From contig NZ_LMEO01000001.1 in the NCBI RefSeq assembly GCF_001426375.1, positions 338,915 to 402,914 of the forward strand: a stretch of 64,000 nt of DNA, in the 5' to 3' direction. Below the pieces are notes generated by a model. That model ran no database searches, was not told the DNA's origin, and worked only from the letters and a program-made list of their open reading frames with translations. Of the stretch, positions 1-8,412 are shown in pieces. Origin of the DNA: Paenibacillus sp. Root444D2. Lineage in GTDB: Bacteria > Bacillota > Bacilli > Paenibacillales > NBRC-103111. Made by a program: the position numbers and the translations under genes. Numbering within the stretch: position 1 is the first letter of the stretch; each line of letters opens with the position of its first letter.

Positions 1-344
1 CCGTCCACCTTATCGCTTGACAATTCATCGAGATAGACAACAAATCCATCCAAAATCGTTAGCGTATAGGTGAATGCATTCTCTAATTTGTCCTGTACAT
101 CCAGCATCTCAATCTTATATTGACTCCTGTCAGATGGGAAAAAGTAGATGATCACATGTACAGTACGTTCAACACCATGAGAACCAAATGGAGATTTGGT
201 TGAGTTATCGAAATCTACAGTAAATGATGGACGTGCAAAGCCTTCGCTAATATCCTTTGTGTTAATCTGGATATCAGGAAACGACTCCTTTAATTTGGCA
301 TTAATCGCCTTTGCTATGTCTTTCAATGTTACCAATTCTATCAC
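1..344 (-). CDS. Phage tail terminator-like protein (XkdJ-like), C-terminus cut by window edge
   Basis: The reading frame starts at a GTG at 344 that overlaps the stop of the upstream gp10-like gene by four bases (GTGA) and runs off the window. The start reads VIELVTLKDIAKAINAKL and is followed by a pattern of short strands (FPDIQIN, FTVDF, VHVIIYF) and a helix (YKIEMLDVQDKL). This resembles small phage proteins such as PBSX XkdJ, which cap the tail tube at the neck. Its place directly after the gp10-like gene fits that role. Family assignment rests on remembered similarity, so it is moderate. Confidence 0.6.
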   Translation of the reverse strand, partial: MIELVTLKDIAKAINAKLKESFPDIQINTKDISEGFARPSFTVDFDNSTKSPFGSHGVERTVHVIIYFFPSDRSQYKIEMLDVQDKLENAFTYTLTILDGFVVYLDELSSDKVD

Positions 345-766
345 CGCAATCCTTGCTCAAGCATTTCGTCTACAAAGTCTTCTACATCAGAAATAAACTT
401 GTCATGAAACTCTCTAACTGAATCTTCAAATACATGTTCACCCTGTTTGAATCCGTGCTCAGAACCATCTTTCCCAATGATTCTGTGACCATGTTCAATC
501 AAATGAGCGTGCGGAGCATTGCTATACGTCCGAATACTCAATTGATTTCCGTTAAATTTATATACTTTACCTCGCTTGATGCTCTTCTGGTATATGCCTT
601 TATCTTTTTTAACCTTCTGTTTGGCTTTTGCCTTCGTGTCTTTTTTTAACTTATTTCCCTCGTCACGCAAGAATTTCTTTGACTCTCTAGGCATCCTTTG
701 TACAGCAAGATCCATTAATTGTCTAGTGAACTCTTCCATTTCACTAAAATCAAATCCGTCAGCCAT
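341..766 (-). CDS. HK97 gp10-like head-tail/neck protein
   Basis: This 141-aa basic protein starts with a helical segment (MEEFTRQLMDLAVQRMP) and continues with a Lys-rich stretch, then strands ending in SNAPHAHLIEHGH and a C-terminal acidic helix. The 'APHAHLIEHG' segment is the hallmark of the HK97 gp10 family, which sits at the head-tail interface in long-tailed phages. It overlaps the genes on both sides by a few bases, as expected of a translationally coupled morphogenesis operon transcribed leftward. Confidence 0.85.
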   Translation of the reverse strand: MADGFDFSEMEEFTRQLMDLAVQRMPRESKKFLRDEGNKLKKDTKAKAKQKVKKDKGIYQKSIKRGKVYKFNGNQLSIRTYSNAPHAHLIEHGHRIIGKDGSEHGFKQGEHVFEDSVREFHDKFISDVEDFVDEMLEQGLR

Positions 767-1098
767 TACCCAACCACCTCTTCACAAAAAATCTCCAACT
801 TTTCATTAGAGAAATATGGATTCAGAATAAATCTAATATCAAATTTATGACCTCGATATAGGAACCACATATCAGACGTGATGTCTTTGCCTGAGTTATA
901 GCGGACTACAAATTTATGTGTAACATTGGTCATAATCGTTTCTACGCCTTGTCGTTTGGACATATTCCCAGTTTGTGGAATGACCTCAGCCCAAATTGAT
1001 TTAATTGCTTCAGGTCTAGTATCTGTCTCTAGTAGTTCATTCGTAAATTCAACGTTTCCCCACAATTCAATTTTGTATCTTAGATTGCCTACATTCAT
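766..1098 (-). CDS. Phage head-tail adaptor (head closure) protein
   Basis: A small beta-rich protein beginning MNVGNLRYKIELWG, with the pattern WAEVIPQTG...VTHKFVVRY...MWFLYRGHKFDIRFI that characterises phage head-tail joining proteins, which close the portal channel after packaging. An ATG at 1098 is preferred over the upstream in-frame codon at 1113: it has a GGAG ribosome site nine bases upstream and makes an ATGA overlap with the stop of the preceding connector gene. Confidence 0.8.
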   Translation of the reverse strand: MNVGNLRYKIELWGNVEFTNELLETDTRPEAIKSIWAEVIPQTGNMSKRQGVETIMTNVTHKFVVRYNSGKDITSDMWFLYRGHKFDIRFILNPYFSNEKLEIFCEEVVG

Positions 1099-1373
1099 AC
1101 AGTGTCGCTCCATTCAATCTGAAACATGATGGATTGCAGACTGTATTCAAGCGTTTTCGATGGTTGGCCTATAATGACTGTGTTTCTATTCTCATACCAA
1201 TGAGTACATAGCATGAATAATGCTAACTTATGTAGTGAATTTAACTCATCTACTTCCTTGCCCGTTGCAGTTTTAATATAGGATTTAGCCGCGATAATAA
1301 GAGAACTGAGGAAGGTATCTTCCCCAGTTTCATCCATGTCTAATCGTAAGTATTCTTTTAATTCGTCAAGCAT
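1095..1373 (-). CDS. Phage head-tail connector / DNA packaging protein (gp6-like)
   Basis: This 92-aa helical protein starts MLDELKEYLRLD and contains 'DTFLSSLIIAAKSYI' and 'HKLALFMLCTHWYENR', the two-helix signature of the gp6-like connector (phage QLRG / putative DNA packaging family). In HK97-type phages these subunits ring the portal and connect it to the head-closure protein. It lies between the capsid gene and the adaptor gene, the conserved order for this group. Confidence 0.85.
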   Translation of the reverse strand: MLDELKEYLRLDMDETGEDTFLSSLIIAAKSYIKTATGKEVDELNSLHKLALFMLCTHWYENRNTVIIGQPSKTLEYSLQSIMFQIEWSDTV

Positions 1374-1402
1374 TATTAGTCCTCCATTCTAAGAGAGAAG
1401 AC

Positions 1403-2551
1403 TTAGACAGTAAATTCTCCAGCGATATAAATTTTGTCAGATGCATCAACTTTTGTAACATCTACATATTCGATAACACGGGCAATCGTAGTATTAGACG
1501 TGAATCCAGCGTGCTCAGAACTAGCGAATGCATATACACCGTTATCTACAAAGGAGACAGCTTCTGTTAGGTTACCGTAGAAGAGAGGGGCTTTCTTAGT
1601 TGTTGTACCTGTAGTTGGCAATAGAGCATTAGAGAATACATGAACAGGATAGCCCATGAACAATTTTTGTGTAGGATTAGCAGGGTTAGGTTGAAGCACA
1701 GGCCGACCAGTAGTATCTAGTGCAGAGTCAAGGACATCAAATCCGTCTTGGTTTACTACTACGACTGTACCGTATTTTACACCTTCATCTAAATCGACGT
1801 TGATCGATTTCTTGAGTGCTTTCCAGTCAGCGACTTGCTTCAAGGTTTTACCTGTTTGCAGAGCTGTGATAGCCATTTTGTTTTCAGTGATTACAGCTTT
1901 CTTAGCAAATACATTAGCGATATAAGCAATTAGGTTGTTATCAGTCATTTGCAACAGAGTGTTGGAAAGTTTGATAATTGCACCTTTTTCTTTAAGTGCA
2001 TATGTAACATTTTTGAACTTGATATCTGTTGGCTCAGTACCGTCAGTTCCGTCAGTGAAGTCAACCAATTCAGACAGTGTTTCAAAATCTTCAACGGGGA
2101 ACGACCCTGTGAGAGTAGTTGTAGGGATATAACCCAACACATCGCGGAAAGATTTATATTGTCTAATTTTCTCAACAATCATAGTACGAACGTCCGATGG
2201 TAAGAGATAGCCCACGCCATCTGTACCCGCTCCAGACGCAGGAATTAGTAATGCATTTTCTGCTTGTGTCAAGCTTTTACCCATACCTGCTTTAATCATT
2301 GCGCGTACTGTGTTTGCTGATTGTTTTACATTTTCCATTTCAGTAACGTCCACCTTTTTATTGTCAATTTTGTTTTGTACTTCTTCCATTGCTTCAGCAT
2401 CAAGTACTTCTTGAATCTCAATACTTGCCTTCAGTTCCTTAACTTCTTCCATCTTCGCTTTAGCATCAGCCACTTTATTTTCATTCAGGAAAGTTTGTGC
2501 TTCTGTTTTAGCTGTCTCTAGTGCTGCTTTCAATTCATCAATTTTCTTCAT
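1403..2551 (-). CDS. Major capsid protein, HK97 fold with N-terminal scaffold (delta) domain
   Basis: The 382-aa protein opens with about 90 residues of charged coiled coil (repeated Lys/Glu helices with ADAKAKMEEVKELKAS), the delta scaffold domain expected in HK97-type major capsid proteins, usually removed by the prohead protease encoded just upstream. The rest has the fold's features: GVGYLLPSDVRTMIVEKIRQ near the mature start, a P-domain spine helix (LIAYIANVFAKKAVITENKMAI) and C-terminal strands. The ribosome site GAGGAG precedes the ATG. It belongs to the leftward head operon. Confidence 0.93.
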   Translation of the reverse strand: MKKIDELKAALETAKTEAQTFLNENKVADAKAKMEEVKELKASIEIQEVLDAEAMEEVQNKIDNKKVDVTEMENVKQSANTVRAMIKAGMGKSLTQAENALLIPASGAGTDGVGYLLPSDVRTMIVEKIRQYKSFRDVLGYIPTTTLTGSFPVEDFETLSELVDFTDGTDGTEPTDIKFKNVTYALKEKGAIIKLSNTLLQMTDNNLIAYIANVFAKKAVITENKMAITALQTGKTLKQVADWKALKKSINVDLDEGVKYGTVVVVNQDGFDVLDSALDTTGRPVLQPNPANPTQKLFMGYPVHVFSNALLPTTGTTTKKAPLFYGNLTEAVSFVDNGVYAFASSEHAGFTSNTTIARVIEYVDVTKVDASDKIYIAGEFTV

Positions 2552-2581
2552 TTTATAAACTCCTCGTATTTGTATTTTGGG

Positions 2582-2620
2582 TAAATAAAAAACTGCTACA
2601 ACGTTGGCGTTATAACAGTT
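2582..2620 (-). terminator. Intraoperonic terminator-like hairpin between protease and capsid genes
   Basis: Reading leftward, an imperfect stem formed by 2591-2604 and 2607-2620 (outer arms AACTG/CAGTT) is followed by a T-rich tract at 2582-2590. It overlaps the stop codon of the protease gene and lies about 40 bases before the capsid start. It may attenuate transcription or form a processing site that sets capsid mRNA level. Confidence 0.6.
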
Positions 2621-3308
2621 CTAATTGGATTTGTAGTTTAATAAGTTCATGTTCATCAATCTCGTCTTTTGGAGTATCTTTTGTCAACAATGCTTCAGGC
2701 ATATTTAGATAATTCTTAAAATTATCACTAACACAAGCTGCCATCTTATTGCTTTCAGTAACTTCAATGTTGAAGTATTTACTTGCCTCTGTTCCATTTA
2801 ACCATGTCTCAGCATTAACCATATCCTTGATTGTTGCAATGTCCACACCTTCAGCCAAATTATCGGCGTATACATTTAAGATACCTTCTTCAATCCTGTC
2901 TAAATCTTCGGCCATCTTACGGAAGTCGTTAGCATTGCCATACATTCCATTCCATGGCTTGTGAATCATCAGGAAAGCATTGCTGGGGATTACGATTTTA
3001 TCACCAGCCATAGCAATAATTGAAGCAATGGATGCTGCTAGCCCATCGACGTATACAGTCTTATTAGCACTGTGGCGCTTTAGCATATTATAAATTGCTA
3101 GTCCTGCAAAAACAGACCCACCACCACTATTGATGTAGATATTCAATTGATTTACATTGCTTATTTGATCCAATATACTCCTTACATCTTCAGGAGCTGT
3201 ATCTGTATCAGTCCACTTATCCCATGACGAAGAAACTATGTCTCCGTAGAAATAGATATCAGCCTGATCTTCAGTCTTATTCTTAATCTTCATGTAGTTA
3301 ACTGTCAA
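2610..3308 (-). CDS. Phage head maturation protease, ClpP-like (S14)
   Basis: A ClpP-fold serine protease that trims the capsid scaffold domain. Visible motifs are the oxyanion-hole segment 'IYINSGGGSVFAGLAIYNML', the nucleophile in 'GLAASIASIIAMAG', and the catalytic His in 'AFLMIHKPW'. A TTG at 3308 is the preferred start: the run GGGGGTG lies upstream at the same spacing as the identical motif before the portal GTG start. In-frame ATG codons at 3326 and 3293 have no good ribosome site. It follows the portal gene and precedes the capsid gene. Confidence 0.88.
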   Translation of the reverse strand: MTVNYMKIKNKTEDQADIYFYGDIVSSSWDKWTDTDTAPEDVRSILDQISNVNQLNIYINSGGGSVFAGLAIYNMLKRHSANKTVYVDGLAASIASIIAMAGDKIVIPSNAFLMIHKPWNGMYGNANDFRKMAEDLDRIEEGILNVYADNLAEGVDIATIKDMVNAETWLNGTEASKYFNIEVTESNKMAACVSDNFKNYLNMPEALLTKDTPKDEIDEHELIKLQIQLELL

Positions 3309-3312
3309 CTTT

Positions 3313-4548
3313 TTACACACCCCCATTCGTATATTGTTGACCTGCTTGCTCTAGAGGTATAACATTTCCGTTAAAAATCAACCTATCTCCTCCAGCTAGA
3401 GCCTTCTTGCCTTCTAAGGCACGAACTTCATTAGGAGTATCAAATCCCTTCTCAATGCCGATGCCGTAAGCTTCATATCTAGTTTTCAAATCTGCTCTTA
3501 GTAAACTATCTAAATTGAAATTGAGAAAATAACCTTGTTTCAGTTCGTTAACGGTTAACAATTTCCAATCCATTTCAAGTTCATATTGAACGATTTCATG
3601 TTGTAATGTATCCGAAAGAAAAGCTCTATTTTGCGTTTCAATATTAGAATATGTACTTGAATTCAAGTCATTTAGTTGATGCATCTTTACCCCGAATGCA
3701 TTGGCAATGTTCTTAATAGTTAGACCTTGCAACTCAAAGAACTGTGAATCAACTAACTTTGGATTGAATTCTTTGATCTCATATCCGAGTGCAACAGGTA
3801 TGATGCGTCCTGCATTCTTCACGCCACTTGTTAACTGTTCCCACTTAGTCCTCATCTTTTCAACAGAGGATGTATCCATATTGTTTGTATATTGCAATAC
3901 TGCACGACCCTGAACACCATTAGCCCAATAATTATTGATAAATTTAGTAGCATATTGTTCATTCTGAATAGTTTCGGCTAAGTATTTTTTTGCTGGTGTG
4001 CCAACTAATCCATCCTTCGTGAAATTCTTAAGATGAATAATCTCATTGTAATTAAATATATACTCTTTACCGTTACGATCTATATATTGATACCAAATCG
4101 CATTTGTTTTACCAATAATTCCTGCATCGTCAATAATGATCTGCATACGTTCGCTATTTAGTAAATACAACCCAGCAACTTTACCTCTGACTACTGGAGC
4201 ATAAATATACGCATTACCATATTCCAACTTTTGAAACTCTGTAGAGTAAAGAAAATCGACTGTACTTACATAGGGATTAGGTCTTCGCTTAAGTAATTGA
4301 TATAGATAATGATCATCTGCTTTTTCGACACCTTGATTTGAGCTTTTCATTACTTTCAGAGGAAGTGTAGAAATTGCTTTGCATCTTATATCCATACATG
4401 CGTAGTAAGTAGCAGAGTATAGTTTGTCTGCGCTTATGTCCCCTCCGCTAAAACCAATTGACGTTAGGAAAGTATTGATATCAGCAATACTAAAACCTTC
4501 ATTCATCAACTCTTTTTTGATGTCTTTCTTTCTATTGAACCAACCCAC
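3313..4548 (-). CDS. Phage portal protein, HK97 family
   Basis: A 411-aa portal protein that forms the dodecameric DNA gate of the capsid vertex and docks the terminase. It starts at a GTG (4548) behind a GGGGGTG ribosome site. Family features include 'ATYYACMDIRCKAISTLPLKV', 'HYLYQLLKRRPNPYVST' and 'IKNIANAFGVKMHQL', in the order expected for the N-terminal clip, wing and crown regions. It lies 17 bases after the large terminase gene. Confidence 0.92.
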   Translation of the reverse strand: MGWFNRKKDIKKELMNEGFSIADINTFLTSIGFSGGDISADKLYSATYYACMDIRCKAISTLPLKVMKSSNQGVEKADDHYLYQLLKRRPNPYVSTVDFLYSTEFQKLEYGNAYIYAPVVRGKVAGLYLLNSERMQIIIDDAGIIGKTNAIWYQYIDRNGKEYIFNYNEIIHLKNFTKDGLVGTPAKKYLAETIQNEQYATKFINNYWANGVQGRAVLQYTNNMDTSSVEKMRTKWEQLTSGVKNAGRIIPVALGYEIKEFNPKLVDSQFFELQGLTIKNIANAFGVKMHQLNDLNSSTYSNIETQNRAFLSDTLQHEIVQYELEMDWKLLTVNELKQGYFLNFNLDSLLRADLKTRYEAYGIGIEKGFDTPNEVRALEGKKALAGGDRLIFNGNVIPLEQAGQQYTNGGV

Positions 4549-4565
4549 TTTTACACCCCCTTTCT

Positions 4566-6269
4566 CTACAGATAATCTGCATACAACTCATCCAGATATT
4601 CGTCTGTTAATACAAACTGTTCCTTCTGAAGCATAGCGAATACATATGCATCAATAATTGCATCCACAGGGTCAATACGTTTCGTACTCTTACCATTCTT
4701 CATAATCTTGCATTCTCCAAATGAGTTATATTCTAGCTTGGCATTAATCACTGACCAAGTAAGCAACTCATTATTTTTGTTATAGAGAATGTTCCCTTCG
4801 TCAACGGTCAATCGGAAATCTAACGTTGCTTCATTCAATGACTTAGCGCTTTGTTTGATTTCAACGACATCACACCCGAAACTGTCCAGATCGTCAAGTA
4901 GCATGTTTATATTGTGCGCATCATAGCAAATCATTCTATACTTAATTCCATTGCTCTCCCGTAAATCCTTAAGATACTTAATGATGCGCTTGAAATCGGT
5001 CTTATACCCCGATGTTAGTTTCAATAAACCATCATTAACCCATTTGTTATAGGGTACGTTATCAGATTGAATATGGCTTTCTAGGTGTTCTTTAGCCATA
5101 AATGACATAGTGTGAATGAAGAATTTGTTATTTTCAAGAGGAAATACGAAGCCTAAACTGGATAAATCTCCAGTTCCTCCACCCGATAAATCGATTCCAA
5201 CGTAGCAATCACGGTTCTTCATATCCTCTAAAGTTAAATCACAACTGGCTTTTTTCCATTTAGCTACGTCTACAAATTGAGTATCGCCAGCCGTACACCA
5301 GATATTGAAAACCTTAGTCATAAATGTAGAGAGATCCTTGCCACCAATACTTCTAGCCTTGTGTGCATCAACAATAATACTTTCTTTCATCGTTGGGACT
5401 TCGTTTATAAGCGGCATACACTTTTCCCAATTGTCTGGATTCCAGATATCATCATCAGCATCCATCTGAGCAATGTATATAAATAATTGCTCATTCATTG
5501 ATGTATCTTCAAGAAGCTTTAGGCAGTATTCATACATGCTATAACAAGGTGAAGAGAAGTCTTCTCCTGCTGTTGTAATGATTGAGGTTAAGCACTGTGC
5601 TAAGGTACGTTGTCCATACAATAAGGCAGAGTAAATATCGTTTGTAGCATGTTGGTGATACTCATCTAGAATTGCTAAGTAACTTCGGAAGCCATCTAAC
5701 TTATCGTCTCTTGATAATGCACTAACGACACTCTTTGTATTGAGTGCTTGAATGGTAGATTTGTAGTCCTGAATCTTAAACATCTCTGACAGATCGTTAT
5801 CAGCTTCAATCATTTTTACCATTTCATTGAAAACAATCTTAGACTGTTTTAATTTTGTAGCAGCAACGTTAATTTGAGCATGTTTATATCCATCGAAATT
5901 AGAACAGTAAATTCCAAGTACACCATTCAAAAGTGATTTACCTTGTTGTCTGGAAACTTGGACATAGCTTTGACGATAACGACGATATCCAGTTATGGAC
6001 GAGCACCAACCAAACAGTGAACCCAAAATAAACTTCTGAAATGGTGCCAATACTAGCGTTTGATTGCCCTTATCACCTTCGGCAAGCTTCAATGTTTGGG
6101 CAAGGTTTATGATTCTGTCCGCTTTTTTCTCATCAAATAAAAAAGGAAACCCTTCGGCTCCCTGTTTTCCTAAGTCATTTAGATGTCTCTGACAAGCCAA
6201 TCTTACTGATTTCCCTGCAATTATATCTCCATTTAACACATCATTCGCGTATTTAGTAACGCTATTCAT
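4566..6269 (-). CDS. Phage terminase large subunit
   Basis: This 567-aa packaging motor couples ATP hydrolysis to DNA translocation and cuts the concatemer. The ATPase domain shows an adenine/Walker A region at 'VQVSRQQGKSLLNGVLG' and a Walker B at 'YLAILDEYHQH'. The C-terminal nuclease shows acidic clusters at 'YVGIDLSGGGTGDLSS' and 'MICYDAHN', and at 'RIDPVDAIIDAYVFA'. It overlaps the small subunit gene by eight bases. Relatives of this type work with an HNH nuclease and cut at cos sites. Confidence 0.93.
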   Translation of the reverse strand: MNSVTKYANDVLNGDIIAGKSVRLACQRHLNDLGKQGAEGFPFLFDEKKADRIINLAQTLKLAEGDKGNQTLVLAPFQKFILGSLFGWCSSITGYRRYRQSYVQVSRQQGKSLLNGVLGIYCSNFDGYKHAQINVAATKLKQSKIVFNEMVKMIEADNDLSEMFKIQDYKSTIQALNTKSVVSALSRDDKLDGFRSYLAILDEYHQHATNDIYSALLYGQRTLAQCLTSIITTAGEDFSSPCYSMYEYCLKLLEDTSMNEQLFIYIAQMDADDDIWNPDNWEKCMPLINEVPTMKESIIVDAHKARSIGGKDLSTFMTKVFNIWCTAGDTQFVDVAKWKKASCDLTLEDMKNRDCYVGIDLSGGGTGDLSSLGFVFPLENNKFFIHTMSFMAKEHLESHIQSDNVPYNKWVNDGLLKLTSGYKTDFKRIIKYLKDLRESNGIKYRMICYDAHNINMLLDDLDSFGCDVVEIKQSAKSLNEATLDFRLTVDEGNILYNKNNELLTWSVINAKLEYNSFGECKIMKNGKSTKRIDPVDAIIDAYVFAMLQKEQFVLTDEYLDELYADYL

Positions 6270-6735
6270 TCACGAAATCCCCAAATTTATTCTTCGGTTT
6301 GTCATCAGATGGCTTAGGAACAACTAATTTCAAACGTGAACTTATGGTTAAACCCATTTGAATGGCGTATTTTTTACATTCATCAGAGTATAAAAGCTGG
6401 ATTCTGATGAGTGGATTTGCTGATTCATTGATAAGTAATGACTGGCCTTCTAATTCTTGTGTGGCTTTCTGATATAGAGAAAAGGCAACAGCATAGGAGG
6501 CTAAAGTGTTTACATCAAGATTAGTAAGCAGATTTAACTCCTGCAATTCTTCACTTAAACGCTTATACTCGCTTCTTGCCACTTTATCTTTAACCCATGA
6601 TGGACATTTTATTTTATCGCTGTTAGGTCTAATTGCATTTTCTTTTTCGCGTCTTTCTTCTATTTCTGATTTAGTTAAATGTGTCTTACCTTCAGCCAAT
6701 AATACATCAATTGGCTTCCTGTTTTTGTTACTCAT
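6262..6735 (-). CDS. Phage terminase small subunit, P27 family
   Basis: A 157-aa protein that recognises the packaging site and loads the large subunit. The N-terminus 'RKPIDVLLAEGKTHLTKSEIEERREKE' and the following 'P.WVKD.AR.EYKRLSEEL' helix are the usual pattern of P27-type small terminases. The ribosome site is a clear AGGAGG. It sits between the candidate cos region and terL. Confidence 0.88.
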   Translation of the reverse strand: MSNKNRKPIDVLLAEGKTHLTKSEIEERREKENAIRPNSDKIKCPSWVKDKVARSEYKRLSEELQELNLLTNLDVNTLASYAVAFSLYQKATQELEGQSLLINESANPLIRIQLLYSDECKKYAIQMGLTISSRLKLVVPKPSDDKPKNKFGDFVNE

Positions 6736-6858
6736 CTCGACACCTCCTATGCGTTTATTTCAAAATAGATTCAGAAAAGGAGATTTTACTGCAAAAAAGG
6801 GACGATGCGGTCATCAATGTTCTTCAAAAAACATTTTGACCTCCCCCCACCCCTCTTA
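6736..6858. other. Candidate cos region between HNH module and terS
   Basis: No gene fits here. The segment has a G-rich run on the minus strand (6841-6854), an inverted repeat AATGTT/AACATT (about 6817-6833) and a short dyad GATG-CGGT-CATC at 6804-6815. Cos sites of HK97-like phages of Firmicutes lie between the HNH nuclease and terS, so this is the most likely place for cohesive-end cleavage. The cut position cannot be read from sequence alone. Confidence 0.4.
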
Positions 6859-7077
6859 CTATTCTGACAGATGATAAACTAATGGAATACTTGCACGTCT
6901 AATGTTCCACAACCACTTATCAACTTGTTTCATGTCTGGATTAGACATCTTTAGTTCTAACTGAATCGGTTCAGCAACTAAACTTACACGTTCTGCTATC
7001 TCTTTTGGTGTTACTGTCTTTGGTCTAACAACATCAGCACTTATCTTTAGATTAACCAATACATCTTTGATGTTCAT
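6859..7077 (-). CDS. Small phage protein, unknown function
   Basis: A 72-aa protein (MNIKDVLVNLKISADVV...) with an ATGA overlap with the HNH gene before it, which shows it is translated as part of the same unit. It is mostly helical with a KPKTVTPKEIAERV-like middle and 'KWLWNIRRASIP' near the end. I do not recognise a family. Its place between HNH and the cos/terS region suggests an accessory packaging role, but that is only context. Confidence 0.65.
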   Translation of the reverse strand: MNIKDVLVNLKISADVVRPKTVTPKEIAERVSLVAEPIQLELKMSNPDMKQVDKWLWNIRRASIPLVYHLSE

Positions 7078-7463
7078 ATTCCATATCTCCTCTTATCTTC
7101 AGCAGTCTTAGTGTTATGACACTCGATACATAAATATTGTAAGTTGGATTCCTCAAGCCTTAGTTCCCACCTAACCTTAATGGGTATGATATGGTCACAT
7201 ATATAACCGGCTCTAATCCTCTTCACCTTCAAGCAGGCGCTGCATAGACCTCTAAATCTAGCCCTAACTATGGTTCTAAGCGCCTTCCATTCCTTACTTA
7301 TGTAGAATGCTTTTGACTTCTCGTCACGTCTGTACATGTCATAATGCTTGTTACGCTCTTTCTTATTAACCTGTTCTTGTTCAATATGTTTATCACAGAA
7401 TCTAACTCCAGCATCAACCAATGCATTGCAACCACTCTTATTACATATTTTCTTGATTGCCAT
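7074..7463 (-). CDS. Phage HNH endonuclease of the packaging module
   Basis: A 129-aa HNH nuclease. An N-terminal zinc-binding cluster (C-N-K-S-G-C and C-D-K-H) is followed by the nuclease core: CSAC, then 'YICDHIIPIK' with the catalytic His, 'NLQYLCIECH' and a terminal Lys. In HK97-like cos phages an HNH protein next to terS-terL-portal is required for specific terminase cleavage. It begins the rightmost gene of the leftward packaging operon, directly after a terminator. Confidence 0.9.
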   Translation of the reverse strand: MAIKKICNKSGCNALVDAGVRFCDKHIEQEQVNKKERNKHYDMYRRDEKSKAFYISKEWKALRTIVRARFRGLCSACLKVKRIRAGYICDHIIPIKVRWELRLEESNLQYLCIECHNTKTAEDKRRYGI

Positions 7464-7480
7464 ATTAACTCCAACCCAAA

Positions 7481-7514
7481 AATAAAAAGACCACTCAAAT
7501 TGTTGAGTGGTCTT
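7481..7514 (-). terminator. Rho-independent terminator
   Basis: Twelve-base perfect arms (7487-7498 and 7503-7514, loop ATTG) are followed on the minus strand by CTTTTTATTTTT. It ends transcription of the membrane-protein gene to its right and isolates the late packaging operon; T-rich sequence on the other side may make it work both ways. Confidence 0.85.
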
Positions 7515-7533
7515 AGTCTTAGTCTTTTTTTAA

Positions 7534-8094
7534 TTATAGAACAACTGTCCCATTAACATTATTCAATTGAATAATTTGTTTATTTACAGTGTTAGCAAAC
7601 TTCTGCAATGCAAAGTAATTCATATTATTCTTAAAGGAAATTACTGATGGAACACTATCTTTATTATGATAATTGATAACTAAATAGTTATTGGTTTTGC
7701 CCTTTTTCTTCTTCGTTCCAACACCACTAATTCCACCAACAATTGCACCAAGGCCTCCTAGTAGAATCCCACCAACTACAGCTCTGCCAATTGTACTCTT
7801 ACTAACTTCTAGAATCTCTGTCTCAGTTAAAGCCTTAACTGTTATTATCTTATCGGAGTACAGTTCAAATTTATTGCCTGAAAATTCAATGTGTAATCGA
7901 TCATTAAGGGAGAATAAGCTTACTAGAGCATTTTCGGTTACTGGTAATCCTTCTACGTGATGACAAAACATCTGTGCATCGGCACCTAATTCTTTTGCTC
8001 TTTGTTTCAATTTCTTATACATTTTTCGTTGAGCAATTAATGCCAACACACAGAAAACAAATATAATTAAGAATACTGTAAATAAAACCATCAT
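7534..8094 (-). CDS. Membrane-anchored phage protein with glycine-rich hairpin, unknown function
   Basis: The protein has an N-terminal transmembrane helix (VLFTVFLIIFVFCVLALI), a cytoplasmic region with beta-strand pattern, and a Gly-zipper-like hydrophobic segment (AVVGGILLGGLGAIVGGISG) before a Lys cluster. Similar architectures occur in small prophage proteins that I cannot assign a function. ATG 8094 or 8091 is chosen because a promoter -10 box (8124-8129) would put the transcript start inside the longer frame, and GGGGTG lies just upstream. Confidence 0.65.
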   Translation of the reverse strand: MMVLFTVFLIIFVFCVLALIAQRKMYKKLKQRAKELGADAQMFCHHVEGLPVTENALVSLFSLNDRLHIEFSGNKFELYSDKIITVKALTETEILEVSKSTIGRAVVGGILLGGLGAIVGGISGVGTKKKKGKTNNYLVINYHNKDSVPSVISFKNNMNYFALQKFANTVNKQIIQLNNVNGTVVL

Positions 8095-8123
8095 AGACAC
8101 CCCATATTGTAGTAATATTCCTA

Positions 8124-8151
8124 ATTTTAACATACAATACGTGACTGTAAA
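8124..8151 (-). promoter_or_regulatory. Sigma-A type promoter for the 7534-8094 gene
   Basis: On the minus strand TTTACA (8146-8151) and TAAAAT (8124-8129) are separated by 16 bases. The predicted start of transcription near 8117 lies just upstream of the chosen ATG. Confidence 0.65.
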
Positions 8152-8258
8152 GTATCGGTTTCACTCTGCATTTCTCAAAAACTACAACAACCCATCTTTA
8201 CTTAATCTATGCTTAATTACCATATTATTTCCATTATGCGAACAGTTTGATGCGAACC

Positions 8259-8350
8259 CAATATATTGTACACGATAACATATAACTCACACAATATATT
8301 GTGATTTCACTAAAATATTAGTTGAAATCATTTCCAATTAGTAGTATTAT
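8259..8350 (+). promoter_or_regulatory. Promoter with paired operators for the Cas2-like gene
   Basis: Two copies of CAATATATTGT (8259-8269 and 8292-8302; the second within the perfect palindrome CACAATATATTGTG, 8290-8303) lie 33 bases apart. An inverted repeat TGATTTCA/TGAAATCA (8302-8309, 8323-8330) follows. It overlaps a good promoter: TTGAAA 8322-8327, 17-base spacer, TATTAT 8345-8350. A repressor binding the paired dyads is likely. A 5' UTR hairpin (AGCACT/AGTGCT, 8360-8382) precedes the AAAGGAGG ribosome site. Confidence 0.7.
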
Positions 8351-8412
8351 AGATCTTGTAGCACTCGACACATTAAAGTGCTAATAATAATGAAGAAAGG
8401 AGGAAACCTACA

